Assembly: GCF_003574095.1 (NCBI RefSeq)
Contig: NZ_QWLA01000015.1
Coordinates: 1-53,516 of the forward strand
Direction: 5' to 3'
From: Calidithermus roseus
GTDB lineage: Bacteria > Deinococcota > Deinococci > Deinococcales > Thermaceae
DNA length: 53,516 bases
Below the pieces are notes generated by a model. The model did not search any database, was not told where the DNA came from, and saw only the letters and a list, made by a program, of their open reading frames with translations. Made by a program: the position numbers and the translations under genes. This document shows, one piece after another, positions 1 through 8,977 of this stretch. Every line of letters begins with the position of its first letter. The first letter of the stretch is position 1.

Positions 1-312
1 ACCCCCCTGCGCGACGTTCCCATCCCCGAGTGCTTGGAGTTCTACCCCCCCGATACGGATCGCTTCCCCGCGCTGGCCATAGCCTACGAAGCCGGGCGCA
101 GGGGCGGGCTGGCCCCGGTGGTGCTCAACGCCGCCGACGAAGTCGCGGTGGAGGCTTTTCTCAAGGGCCAGATCACGTACCTGGACATCCCCAGGGTGCT
201 CGAGGCCGCCCTGGAGGGGGTTCCCGAGGGCGCTTTAAGCTGGGAGAGCATCGAACTTGCCGACCGGGAAGCCCGGATCAGAAGCAAGGAACTCCTGAAG
301 GTGAAGGTTTAG
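1..312 (+). CDS. dxr: 1-deoxy-D-xylulose 5-phosphate reductoisomerase, C-terminal part (partial)
   Basis: This is the last ~103 codons of a gene that enters from the left edge. The product would reduce and isomerise 1-deoxyxylulose 5-phosphate to MEP in the non-mevalonate isoprenoid pathway. What is visible is the C-terminal helical domain typical of DXR, with 'LNAADEVAVEAFL' and 'ITYLDIPRVLEAAL'. The frame is open from base 1, so the TTG at 34 is internal. The stop lies 3 nt before rseP, so the two are probably cotranscribed; dxr next to an RseP-type protease is a common bacterial arrangement. Confidence 0.9.
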   Translation, partial: TPLRDVPIPECLEFYPPDTDRFPALAIAYEAGRRGGLAPVVLNAADEVAVEAFLKGQITYLDIPRVLEAALEGVPEGALSWESIELADREARIRSKELLKVKV

Positions 313-315
313 ACG

Positions 316-1335
316 ATGGCATTGTTGTGGTTTTTGCTCATCATCGGCGTCAGCATCCTGGTCCACGAACTGGGGCACTACTGGGCGGCCAGGGTCCAGG
401 GGGTCGGCGTAAAGAACTTCGCGCTCGGCTTCGGCCCCACCCTGCTCAAGTTCGACTGGCGGGGCACCACCTGGCGGCTCAACGCCATCCCGCTGGGCGG
501 CTATGCCGAGATCGAGGGGATGCTGCCTGGCGACACCCACGGCTACTCGAGGCTCGGTGCTTTGGGCAAACTCGCGATCCTGGTGGGCGGCGTGGTGATG
601 AACCTGCTGCTGGCCTGGTTGCTGTTGGCGACTCTGGCCAGCGTGCGCGGGTTGCCCGAGGCAGTGCCCGGCCAAGCCCAGATCGCCGCGATCGTCGAGG
701 GCAGCCAGGCCGAAAAAATCGGCCTGAAAGCCGGTGACATCATCGTGGCGGTCAACGGACAGCCGCTGAAGAGCTGGCAGGACGTGACCCATTTCCGCGA
801 CAGCGCCGGTGAGAAGCGCTTCACGGTGCAGCGGGACGGTGAAGTGCTCGAGGTTCGCTTCGACTGGTCCGGGGGCCAGCAAACCCTGGGGATCCGCTAC
901 GGCCCCATCGTCCAGTACAACCGGCTGCCCTTCCTCCAGGCCTTCTTCCGCGCCATCGCCGACACCGTGACCGCGGCTCCCGCGGCTTTTCGCGCCATCG
1001 TCACCGGCCTGGTGGGCACCGTGATGGGCCAGCCCAACACGGGGATCGCCGGACCGGTGGGCATCGTCTCGGCCACCGGGCAGGCCGCGCAGCAGGGGGC
1101 CTACACCCTGGCCATCCTGATGATCCAGATCAACCTCTCGCTGGCGATCTTCAATCTGCTGCCCATCCCCGGCCTCGATGGCGGGCGCATCCTGATCCTC
1201 CTGGCCAACGTGCTGACCAGGAACCGCATCAGCGCCGAGCGCGAGGCCCAGCTCAGCTATGGCGGCTTCATCTTGATGCTGCTGCTGCTGGTGCTGGTGA
1301 CCATCAACGACCTGCGCAACCTGGGGGGAGGCTAA
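316..1335 (+). CDS. rseP: RseP-type site-2 intramembrane zinc metalloprotease (M50)
   Basis: A 339-aa membrane protease of the M50 family, which cuts transmembrane substrates such as anti-sigma factors within the bilayer. The zinc motif HELGH is at residues 17-21 in the first membrane segment. A PDZ domain follows around residues 115-185 ('IVEGSQAEKIGLKAGDIIVAV' region). The second active-site segment 'NLLPIPGLDGGRI' with the LDG aspartate is near residue 285, and a hydrophobic C-terminal helix ends the protein. It starts 3 nt after dxr and the next gene begins 4 nt after its stop, so a three-gene operon is likely. Its substrate here is not known. Confidence 0.93.
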   Translation: MALLWFLLIIGVSILVHELGHYWAARVQGVGVKNFALGFGPTLLKFDWRGTTWRLNAIPLGGYAEIEGMLPGDTHGYSRLGALGKLAILVGGVVMNLLLAWLLLATLASVRGLPEAVPGQAQIAAIVEGSQAEKIGLKAGDIIVAVNGQPLKSWQDVTHFRDSAGEKRFTVQRDGEVLEVRFDWSGGQQTLGIRYGPIVQYNRLPFLQAFFRAIADTVTAAPAAFRAIVTGLVGTVMGQPNTGIAGPVGIVSATGQAAQQGAYTLAILMIQINLSLAIFNLLPIPGLDGGRILILLANVLTRNRISAEREAQLSYGGFILMLLLLVLVTINDLRNLGGG

Positions 1336-1339
1336 GGCC

Positions 1340-1975
1340 ATGACCACGACCACGGTGCTGATCCCCGCCTACAACGAAGAAGACCACGTCGCCTCGGTAA
1401 TCAAAGTGGCGCTCGAGGCGGGCTTCCCCGTCCTGGTCGCCGATGATGGCTCCACCGACGCCACCGCTCAGGTAGCCGAGGCCGCCGGGGCAAAGGTGGT
1501 GCGGCTACCACACAACCGCGGCAAGGGTGGAGCGGTGGCCTATGGCCTCCAGCACGTCGAGACCCCGCTGGTGATGCTGCTCGACGCCGACCTCACCGGC
1601 CTGACCCCCCAGCACCTCGAGGCCCTCCTCTCTCCCGTGCGCGATGGCCAGGCCGACATGAGCATCGGCATCTTCAAGGGTGGTCGCTTGCAGACCGACT
1701 TAGCCCAGAAGATCACCCCTTACCTCTCGGGCCAACGGGCCTTGCGCACCGAGTTGCTGCGGGAAGTGCGGGGCCTCGAGGAGGCCCGCTACGGCATCGA
1801 AATGGTGCTGACGCAGCACGCGGGGCGGCAGCGCTGGCGGGTGAAGTACGTGCCGCTGGTGGGGATGGCCCAGGTGATGAAAGAGGAAAAACGCGGCTTC
1901 TGGGCTGGAGTAGCCCACCGGCTCCTGATGTACCGCGAAATTCTGCGCTCCTGGCGCCGCCGCAGGGCTAGCTAG
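1340..1975 (+). CDS. Family 2 glycosyltransferase
   Basis: A 211-aa soluble GT-A fold protein. The N-terminus 'VLIPAYNEEDHV' and 'VADDGSTDAT' form the nucleotide-sugar binding start, and 'LLDADLTGL' supplies the DxD-type metal motif near residue 80. It resembles short DPM/GlcNAc-transferase-like proteins but lacks the membrane segments of many of them. The start ATG lies 4 nt after the rseP stop, so it probably belongs to that operon. Its last 8 nt overlap the end of a convergent small gene. Donor and acceptor cannot be read from the sequence. Confidence 0.85.
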   Translation: MTTTTVLIPAYNEEDHVASVIKVALEAGFPVLVADDGSTDATAQVAEAAGAKVVRLPHNRGKGGAVAYGLQHVETPLVMLLDADLTGLTPQHLEALLSPVRDGQADMSIGIFKGGRLQTDLAQKITPYLSGQRALRTELLREVRGLEEARYGIEMVLTQHAGRQRWRVKYVPLVGMAQVMKEEKRGFWAGVAHRLLMYREILRSWRRRRAS

Positions 1976-2258
1976 CCTTTTCGACCCCCCCGGCGAGGGT
2001 CTGCTCGAGCTGGTTGAGCACGTGGCTGAAGCGGTGGGGCTCGTTGAGGTGCAGGCTGATGGCTGCCCTGCGGGCCCTGGCAATGGCAGGCGCTGGATCG
2101 GTCCCCCGGCTCAGAGCTTCACGAATGTGCTCCAAAGCCTTGCGGGCTTCACGCACCTCGATGCCCGTGCCGTGCACGTGGGTACCAGGTCCGGCTGGGT
2201 GGCGGTGGGAAAGCAGGTACTCGAGTTCCTCAAGCAGTTCCAGCGGGCTGCTCGACAT
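1968..2258 (-). CDS. Conserved hypothetical protein, 96 aa
   Basis: I do not recognise the family. The protein is small, charged and probably all-helical ('LELLEELEYLLSHRH', 'EVREARKALEHIREALSRG'), with a His/Pro/Gly-rich turn between helices. I chose the ATG at 2258 because it has a strong ribosome site (AAGGAGGG) 4 nt upstream; the frame extends further upstream without such support. A good promoter lies at 2284-2312. The 3' end overlaps the glycosyltransferase gene convergently by 8 nt. Confidence 0.65.
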   Translation of the reverse strand: MSSSPLELLEELEYLLSHRHPAGPGTHVHGTGIEVREARKALEHIREALSRGTDPAPAIARARRAAISLHLNEPHRFSHVLNQLEQTLAGGVEKAS

Positions 2259-2283
2259 GTTTCCCTCCTTGGTATGCCATTCC

Positions 2284-2312
2284 AGGGTAGCCCCAGCAGG
2301 GCTCGGTTGCAA
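2284..2312 (-). promoter_or_regulatory. Sigma-A type promoter for the 96-aa hypothetical gene
   Basis: On the minus strand TTGCAA (2307-2312) and TACCCT (2284-2289) are 17 bp apart. The expected start is about 20 nt upstream of the ribosome site of the gene beginning at 2258. Confidence 0.55.
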
Positions 2313-2436
2313 GATGATGGCCTTTCCTGAGGAGATATAGCAAAAGGTACTTTTTTCACCAGGCCTGGCTGTAACATTGAGGGGATATGAACCGGCATGA
2401 GGGGGTTATTCTTCCGCGTTTTGAAGGGGTGACAGC

Positions 2437-3576
<1,140 letters not shown>

Positions 3577-3599
3577 ACTGGATGCCCATCTGTAGGCCG

Positions 3600-3624
3600 A
3601 ACAGCCGGGGATTCCCGGCTGTTT
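3600..3624. terminator. Bidirectional terminator between mqnC and natB
   Basis: A perfect 9-bp stem (ACAGCCGGG / CCCGGCTGT) with a GATT loop. It is flanked by AA on the left and TT on the right, so it can act in both directions between convergent mqnC and natB. Confidence 0.75.
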
Positions 3625-3648
3625 AGCACCGAATACAGCGCCAGCGGG

Positions 3649-4830
3649 CTAATTCCTGAACACCACCTCTTCCCTCCTGAAATTGCGCACCGCGAGCATC
3701 AAGGCCAGCACCGCGAAGACCAGCGTGGTGGCCCAGGTCAGGCTGATCTGCCAGCCCTGGGCCGAGCCCTTGACGATGCCGTCGAGCAGCAGCATCACGT
3801 TGAAGGCGGGCAGGGCGTAGTACCACTGCTGCTGTGTGAGGAAGTCGGAGAACTGCAGGGCGATGAGCGGCAGGATGAAGACGAACTGGAGGGGGGCCAT
3901 GTAGCTCTGGGCCTCCTTGAAGCTGCGGGCGTACAGGCCCAGCGTGAGCTGCACCGAGACCATCATGGCCGCGAAGAGGACGGCGGTGACGAGGAGCGCG
4001 AGGTAGCCGCTGGGCTCGAGCGCGAGCGCCCCGCCGAGCTGGGTGCCCCCGCCCTGCATGGCCTCGAGCTGCTGCGCGAAGAAGCTACGCACCACCGTTC
4101 CCCCCAGCACGATACCCCCCACCGAGGCCAGCGCCGCCGCCAGCGCCACCACCAGCGTCGCGAGGGCCTTGCCGAGCACCACCTGTGAGAGGGGTGCCGG
4201 GGTCGCCAGCAGGGCCTCGAGCGTCCCCTTCTCCTTCTCCCCCGCCGTGGTGTCGATGGCCACCACCTGCCCGCCGATGAGGATGAACAGCACCAGGAAG
4301 TAGGGGATGAAGAAGGCGAACAGGCCCGCCGAGCGCTCCTGCTTGGGCGAGGCGTCCTGGGTGGTGATCCGGAAGGGCTCGAGCACCGCGGGCGAGATGC
4401 CCTGACTCCGGAGAGTGCGGGCTATCTCCTGCTCCTTGAGCGCCCGCAGAGCCCCTTCGACCTTATCCACCACCACGCTGCTCTGGGTCACGCCCCCGGA
4501 GAGCCTGCCATAGATGGTGTAGTTACCGCCTTCGTAAACCACGGCAGCCTGCAACTTTTTCTCCTGCACCTCCGCGACTGGGTCGGCAGCGGGGACGGGC
4601 TCGAGCCGGGCAGCCCGCAGGGCCTCGAGGGCCGCCTCGGGCAGGTCGCGTACCCCCACTTTCTGCACTTCCTCCACCGTCTTCCTCGCAGCGTTGCCCA
4701 GCAGCAGGCTGGGACCGTACATCAGCAGGGGCATGAGCAGGATGGGCAGTATCAGGGTGCTGAAGATCACCCGGCGCTCGCGCAGCACCGAGAGCATTTC
4801 CTTGCGAAAAATACGCATCACGTTGTCCAT
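3649..4830 (-). CDS. natB: ABC-2 type permease, NatB-like
   Basis: A 393-aa membrane subunit of an ABC exporter. One membrane helix near residues 20-45 is followed by a large extracytoplasmic domain (about 50-170) and five or six C-terminal helices (about 170-390). The pattern 'EKEKGTLEALLATP' after the second helix is typical of NatB/ABC-2 permeases. It starts 3 nt after natA and so is translationally coupled to it. NatAB exporters move Na+ or drugs outward; the substrate here is inferred only from similarity of architecture. Confidence 0.85.
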   Translation of the reverse strand: MDNVMRIFRKEMLSVLRERRVIFSTLILPILLMPLLMYGPSLLLGNAARKTVEEVQKVGVRDLPEAALEALRAARLEPVPAADPVAEVQEKKLQAAVVYEGGNYTIYGRLSGGVTQSSVVVDKVEGALRALKEQEIARTLRSQGISPAVLEPFRITTQDASPKQERSAGLFAFFIPYFLVLFILIGGQVVAIDTTAGEKEKGTLEALLATPAPLSQVVLGKALATLVVALAAALASVGGIVLGGTVVRSFFAQQLEAMQGGGTQLGGALALEPSGYLALLVTAVLFAAMMVSVQLTLGLYARSFKEAQSYMAPLQFVFILPLIALQFSDFLTQQQWYYALPAFNVMLLLDGIVKGSAQGWQISLTWATTLVFAVLALMLAVRNFRREEVVFRN

Positions 4831-4833
4831 GGC

Positions 4834-5589
4834 TCACCTCCGAAGTGCTTCCGGTGTGCGTTGGGTCGCGACCTCCTCCAGGCGGCGGATGAAGGAGCGC
4901 TCCAGGCTGCCCCCACCATGAGCCATGGCCTCCCCAGCAGGCCCCTCGTAGACCAGCTTCCCCTCGTAGAGGAAGCCTACCCGGTCGCAGACTTCCTCGG
5001 CTTCGCTCATGACGTGGGTGGAGTAGATCAGGCTCTTGCCCAGAGCGCGGTACTGCTTGACGAACTCGAGCAGGGCCCGCCTCGCGAACACGTCGAGCCC
5101 AGCGGTGGCCTCGTCGAGGAGCAACACCGGCGGCTGGTGGAGGATCGCACGGGCGATCACTACCTTCTGTCGCATGCCGCTGGACATCTCCCGCACCAGC
5201 TTGTCCAACACGCCTTCCATCTCGAGCAACTCCGTCACCCACGCCAGCCGCTCCCGGAACAGCCGGCCCTCGAGTCCGTAGAAGCCGGCGAAGAACTCCA
5301 GCACCTCCCGGCCCGTCAGGCGCTCGTAGACCTGCATTCCCCCGTTGACGATGCCCAGGTTGCGGCGCACCTCGAGCGGCTGCTTGCGGATGTCGTACCC
5401 TGCGACCGTGGCGGTGCCGCTGCTGGGGGTGAGCAAGGTTGCCAGCATGCGCAAGGTGGTGGTCTTTCCGGCTCCATTGGGGCCCAACAAACCGTAAACC
5501 TCGCCCTGACGGAGCGCGAAGCTCAGCTCCTGCACGGCCTTGAAGTTTTTATAGCGCTTGCTCAGTCCCGTTGCCCGAACCATTTCCAT
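4834..5589 (-). CDS. natA: ABC transporter ATPase, NatA-like
   Basis: A 251-aa ATP-binding subunit. Walker A GPNGAGKT is at 36-43, the signature region reads 'MSSGMRQKV', Walker B is 'VLLLDEATAGLD' and the H-loop is 'YSTHVM'. The ATG at 5589 has GGAGGAGG upstream. It is the first gene of a natA-natB pair that powers export by the permease at 3649. A TATAAA -10 candidate at 5649-5654 lies about 60 nt upstream, after a terminator-like hairpin that separates it from the other ABC operon. Confidence 0.88.
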   Translation of the reverse strand: MEMVRATGLSKRYKNFKAVQELSFALRQGEVYGLLGPNGAGKTTTLRMLATLLTPSSGTATVAGYDIRKQPLEVRRNLGIVNGGMQVYERLTGREVLEFFAGFYGLEGRLFRERLAWVTELLEMEGVLDKLVREMSSGMRQKVVIARAILHQPPVLLLDEATAGLDVFARRALLEFVKQYRALGKSLIYSTHVMSEAEEVCDRVGFLYEGKLVYEGPAGEAMAHGGGSLERSFIRRLEEVATQRTPEALRR

Positions 5590-5688
5590 AATGCCTCCTC
5601 CGAGGCTGTCTCCCCCTCGAAATGCCCTTGCTCCCTCGAGACTGCTAATTTATACCAGATCCACTTATGCGGTCTGGGATCCCACGAG

Positions 5689-5713
5689 AAAAGCCAGGAC
5701 ATAAAGCCCTGGC
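5689..5713 (-). terminator. Terminator candidate after the second ABC exporter operon
   Basis: On the minus strand GCCAGG and CCTGGC form a 6-bp stem with a 9-nt loop, followed by TTTTCTC. It sits about 120 nt after the stop at 5831 and before the natA promoter region. The stem is short, so strength is uncertain. Confidence 0.45.
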
Positions 5714-5830
5714 GTCGCTGGTGAGCTTCACTGGCCTGCGGAGGAGTTGCCAGAACTTGGCGATGTAGCTCGTCCTCAGGTGTTGTCATAGTTGGCCATC
5801 CCGTCTGAGCCAATACCTAACCAGCACCTC

Positions 5831-6658
5831 CTATCCCGTGCGCTTGAGCTTGCCGGTCTGCTTGGCCCAGCGTTCAGCCCAACTGAAGACCAGCAGGCCC
5901 ATGGGGATGAACACCAGGCCCATCACGAAGAGGATGCCCAGCTCGGGCAGCACCGCGCTCAGCGGGGCCCCCACCAGGCGCTCGGGAGTAGAGTCGGGGT
6001 TGTTGATGCCCATCAGCTTGCGCGAAGCCTCGAGGGCGTAGGTGGCCGGGCTCAGGTAGGCCAAAGGTTGCAGCCAGGCCGGCAGCACCGAAACCGGATA
6101 GTAGATGCCCGAGACCAGCAGCAGCACGCCCTGGAAGATGTTGGTAGCCTGAGCGCCGTTCTCGGGGCTCATCACCGGGAGGATGGCCGCCATCAGGCCC
6201 AGGCCCATGAAGGCCAGGCTGCCCACCAAGAGCACCACCAGCACCCCCAGCAGGTTGGCCCCACTCACCGAGACCTGGATGAACAGCACCAGCCCGATGA
6301 GGATCACGATGGTGCGCACCACGCTGAAGAGCACGGCGAAGAGCGAAACCCCGCTGAGGTGGATGAGCCTCGAGACCGGAGCCATGAAGGTGTACTCCAG
6401 CGTCCCCTCCCAGCGCTCATAGCTGATGGAGTTGGCGATCTCGTTGTACATGGCCGAGAGGAAGCTCCACAGCAACACTCCCAGCAGCAGGGTCAGCGTC
6501 AGCCGGAAGTCGTCCTGAGCCTTGCCGATGAGGGCGATGGTGGCCGAGTTGACGATGGCGTAAAACACGAACACGAAAACCCAGCTGATGTAACGCCGCG
6601 TCAGGTGCCAGTCGCGGAACACGAATGCCCACATAGGGCGTACATAACGTTCGAGCAT
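5831..6658 (-). CDS. ABC-2 type permease
   Basis: A 275-aa membrane protein with six predicted helices and 'ERWEGTLEYTFMAPVSRL', the cytoplasmic motif of ABC-2 permeases, near residue 90. It resembles drug or polysaccharide exporter permeases. I use ATG 6658 with AAGGGAGC just upstream; the open frame continues further only because it shadows the ATPase gene. The gap to the ATPase (6659-6722) contains a short-word repeat. It is the partner of the ATPase at 6723. Substrate unknown. Confidence 0.85.
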   Translation of the reverse strand: MLERYVRPMWAFVFRDWHLTRRYISWVFVFVFYAIVNSATIALIGKAQDDFRLTLTLLLGVLLWSFLSAMYNEIANSISYERWEGTLEYTFMAPVSRLIHLSGVSLFAVLFSVVRTIVILIGLVLFIQVSVSGANLLGVLVVLLVGSLAFMGLGLMAAILPVMSPENGAQATNIFQGVLLLVSGIYYPVSVLPAWLQPLAYLSPATYALEASRKLMGINNPDSTPERLVGAPLSAVLPELGILFVMGLVFIPMGLLVFSWAERWAKQTGKLKRTG

Positions 6659-6702
6659 AAAGCTCCCTTCAGTCGCACTAGACGCTATAAGCCTCTTGGC
6701 CA

Positions 6703-6724
6703 CTTGCGTCTTGCGTTTTGCGTC
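6703..6724 (+). repeat. Dispersed short-word repeat, TTGCGTC type
   Basis: Contains CTTGCGTCTTGCGTTTTGC, a 19-mer that recurs exactly at 50637-50655. The repeat overlaps the last codons and stop of the ABC ATPase gene, so its 3' end may have been shaped by the element. Confidence 0.6.
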
Positions 6725-7544
6725 AAGCGTCCTGTTCTTCGTCTTCCTTGATGTCCTCGCCGGTAAGCACGATGAAGGCTTCCTCGAGGTCCTCAGTCCC
6801 CGCCTGCGCCTTGAGTTCCTCTGCGGTGCCCTCGGCCACCAGGTTGCCGCGGGCCAGGAAGCCGATGCGGTGAGACAGGCGCTCGGCCTCGGCCATGTCG
6901 TGGGTGGTGAGCAGGATGGTGGTGCCCTGCTCGCGGCGCAGGTCCTCCAGGAAGGCCTGCACATCCCGGCGGCTCTTGGGGTCGAGGCCGGTGGTGGGCT
7001 CGTCGAGCAGCAGGAGCGGGGGGTTGATGAGCAGGGCACGGGTGATGGCGATCTTCTGTTGCATCCCCCGACTCATCTCCTCCAGCGGGTCGTTGAAGCG
7101 GCGCGACTCGATGCCCAGCCGCTCCAGGATGGCCATGGCCCGCCGCTCGGCGGCGCGGGGCTCGAGGCCATAGAGTTGCGCGGCGTAGAGCAGGTTCTCG
7201 CGAGCTGAGAGCTTCTTGTAGAAGGCAGCGTCCACGCTCACGCGGCCCATCAAGCGGCGCAGGAACCTCTCTTCCTGGGGAAGCCGGTAGCCCAACACGC
7301 GCACCTCTCCCCCGTCCTGGGTCAGCAGGGTCGAGAGGATGCGGATGAGGGTGGACTTACCCGAGCCGTTGGGGCCGAGCAGGCTGTAGGTTTCCCCTTC
7401 CTGCACCACGAAGGAAACACCCTTGAGCGCCCACTCCTCCTTGACCTGCCCTCTCAGCAGGCTCTCCCGCTTGCGGAAGACTTTTCTCAGGCCGTGAACT
7501 TCGATAGCCAGCTTGACGGCGACATTTTTCTCGAGCACTTGCAT
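6723..7544 (-). CDS. ABC transporter ATPase (drug-exporter type)
   Basis: A 273-aa ATPase with Walker A GPNGSGKS at 57-64, signature 'MSRGMQQKI', Walker B 'LLLLDEPTTGLD' and 'LTTHDM'. It has an acidic C-terminal tail ('EDIKEDEEQDA'). I chose ATG 7544, with GGGGTG upstream; TTG 7556 is an alternative. It forms an exporter with the permease at 5831. The 225-nt upstream region holds a good promoter, a 12-codon reading frame and three hairpins, which suggests attenuation control. Confidence 0.85.
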   Translation of the reverse strand: MQVLEKNVAVKLAIEVHGLRKVFRKRESLLRGQVKEEWALKGVSFVVQEGETYSLLGPNGSGKSTLIRILSTLLTQDGGEVRVLGYRLPQEERFLRRLMGRVSVDAAFYKKLSARENLLYAAQLYGLEPRAAERRAMAILERLGIESRRFNDPLEEMSRGMQQKIAITRALLINPPLLLLDEPTTGLDPKSRRDVQAFLEDLRREQGTTILLTTHDMAEAERLSHRIGFLARGNLVAEGTAEELKAQAGTEDLEEAFIVLTGEDIKEDEEQDA

Positions 7545-7563
7545 ACGGCACCCCAAACAAATC

Positions 7564-7581
7564 GGCGGCCCGAAGGCCGCC
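7564..7581 (-). promoter_or_regulatory. Stable UUCG hairpin before the ABC ATPase gene
   Basis: In the minus-strand RNA GGCGGCC and GGCCGCC pair around a UUCG tetraloop. The hairpin is followed by GAUUUGUUU, so it could be a weak terminator or could block the start codon 20 nt downstream. Two further hairpins lie upstream at 7590-7606 and 7634-7646. Confidence 0.5.
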
Positions 7582-7638
7582 AGGTCGAACAGACATTACA
7601 GGTCTGCGAACGCGCGGGTTTCGGGTATGGAAAGGGCC

Positions 7639-7677
7639 TCAGGCCCAGAGCCCGGTCATGCGGATAAAGTCGTTCAT
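7639..7677 (-). CDS. Putative 12-residue leader peptide
   Basis: The reading frame is ATG to TGA and encodes MNDFIRMTGLWA. It has GGGTGAT, complementary to the 16S rRNA 3' end, 5 nt upstream. The promoter 7695-7724 would start the transcript about 10-15 nt before this ATG. The stop codon falls in the loop of a GGGCC-TGA-GGCCC hairpin. The position between promoter and UUCG hairpin suggests a regulatory leader. Translation is inferred. Confidence 0.4.
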   Translation of the reverse strand: MNDFIRMTGLWA

Positions 7678-7694
7678 CGAATCACCCAAAGCGC

Positions 7695-7724
7695 AGTGTA
7701 CCCTCAGACCCCATCCATTTTCAA
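7695..7724 (-). promoter_or_regulatory. Promoter of the second ABC exporter operon
   Basis: TTGAAA (7719-7724) and TACACT (7695-7700) on the minus strand are separated by 18 bp. It lies between the FAD oxidoreductase stop (7770) and the putative leader peptide. Confidence 0.6.
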
Positions 7725-7769
7725 GAGGGCTTAAAGCTCGAGGCCGTGTTCTGAAATAAACAGAACGCT

Positions 7770-8894
7770 TCAAACTATGTGGCGCTCGAGCGCTTCCACC
7801 GCGCGGGAAAAACGCTCGTAGCGCAAAGCATCTATATCAATGAGGCGAGCTCTTCCATCGACGATCTCCTCGGCCATCAGGCGGCCTACGGCAGCCGCTT
7901 GCTGCACGCCGTGACCGGAGAAGCCGCAGGCGTTGACCCAGCCCTCCACCCCCGGCATCCAGCCCAGGATGGGGTTGTGGTCGGGCGTGACCTCGTAGTA
8001 GCCCCACCAGCTCGCCCTGTGGTCCAGGGCCAGCCGCTCGAACCAGGGAAAACGCAGCATCCCAGCTTCCAGCGTGGGCTCGAGCCAGCTCCAGTCCATC
8101 CCCTCGGCGAAACCCACGTCGGCGGGGTTGCTCTTGCCGAAGATCAGGCGCTCGCCCTCGGGGCGAAAGTAAAACCCGCTCGAGAGGTCGATGGTCAAGG
8201 GGCCGGACAGTGGCTGGGGCAAGGGCGCGGTGGCGAAGACCATCCGGCGGGCGGGCTGTACGGGAATATTCAGTCCAGCCCGCCGGCCAACCTCGCCGGC
8301 CCAGGCTCCGGCAGCATTGAGGACTACCGGGGCTTCAAAGGCTCCCCGGCTGGTGTCCAGCCGCCACATCCTGCCCCTTCGCTCGGCTCGCAGCAGCTCG
8401 GTCTCGAGGTGCAGCTCAGCTCCCAAACTCCTGGCCCGGCGCAGGTATTCTATGCAGATGCCGTGGGGATCGACCACCCCATCGGCTGGGCCGAAGGTAG
8501 CCCCCGCCAGGCCCTCTGGCTCAAAGGCGAACCATCGCTGAGCGGCCTCGAGGCCGTACACCTCGACGGGCACTCCCAGCCCTCGCTGCAACTCGACGCC
8601 CCGCAGGTGGCTCTCCCAGGCCTCCTCGGGCACTAGGAACAGGTATCCGGTGGGGCGATAGCCGGCCTCGGGCATCTGGCGATATTCCTGGATAGAGTGC
8701 CACGAGAGCAGCACGTTGGCGGCCTCGGTAAACTGCACCCGCACCCCGGCTGCGCTCTTGCCCGTAGAACCCCTCGCCGCAGCCGAAGCCGCCTCGAGCA
8801 GCCGCACTTTAAGCCCGCGCTCAGCCAGCCGGTAGGCACAGGCCGCTCCGATGATTCCTGCCCCCACCACGATCACATCAGCCGTCGTGCTCAT
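7770..8894 (-). CDS. FAD-dependent oxidoreductase, DAO family (glycine/sarcosine oxidase-like)
   Basis: A 374-aa flavoprotein of the D-amino-acid oxidase superfamily. The Rossmann motif 'VIVVGAGIIGAACAYRLAERG' spans about residues 7-27. The C-terminal FAD segment 'GFSGHGVQQAAAVGRLMAE' is near residue 335. It resembles the beta subunit of sarcosine oxidase and would oxidise a secondary or primary amine, giving H2O2. The ATG at 8894 begins directly before the Rossmann fold; longer starts only add proline-rich sequence. It stands alone and diverges from the P460 cytochrome gene. Substrate unknown. Confidence 0.82.
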   Translation of the reverse strand: MSTTADVIVVGAGIIGAACAYRLAERGLKVRLLEAASAAARGSTGKSAAGVRVQFTEAANVLLSWHSIQEYRQMPEAGYRPTGYLFLVPEEAWESHLRGVELQRGLGVPVEVYGLEAAQRWFAFEPEGLAGATFGPADGVVDPHGICIEYLRRARSLGAELHLETELLRAERRGRMWRLDTSRGAFEAPVVLNAAGAWAGEVGRRAGLNIPVQPARRMVFATAPLPQPLSGPLTIDLSSGFYFRPEGERLIFGKSNPADVGFAEGMDWSWLEPTLEAGMLRFPWFERLALDHRASWWGYYEVTPDHNPILGWMPGVEGWVNACGFSGHGVQQAAAVGRLMAEEIVDGRARLIDIDALRYERFSRAVEALERHIV

Positions 8895-8977
8895 CTGACC
8901 CGGCCATTCTATCCGGGTTAAGTGGAATACACAGCAGCCCCCATCGCCCAAGTAGCGTTGAAACCGGAGGTGGGGAA

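Noticed and set aside
235-1353. Long open frame antisense to rseP
   Set aside because: It is a mirror of GC-rich codon bias; the sense strand encodes a complete RseP. Many similar antisense frames in the window (for example 11179-12270, 48057-50138) were dropped for the same reason.
5562-5813. An 83-codon open frame upstream of and overlapping natA
   Set aside because: It spans a terminator-like hairpin and the natA -10 region, overlaps the natA start, uses a TTG start with poor spacing and matches no family I know.
6659-7039. Extended frame of the ABC-2 permease through the ATPase gene
   Set aside because: The extra residues are an out-of-frame reading of the ATPase; ATG 6658 has a ribosome site.
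7748-7766. GTTCTG/CAGAAC hairpin as terminator of the FAD oxidoreductase
   Set aside because: The stem is only 6 bp and no T-run follows on the minus strand.
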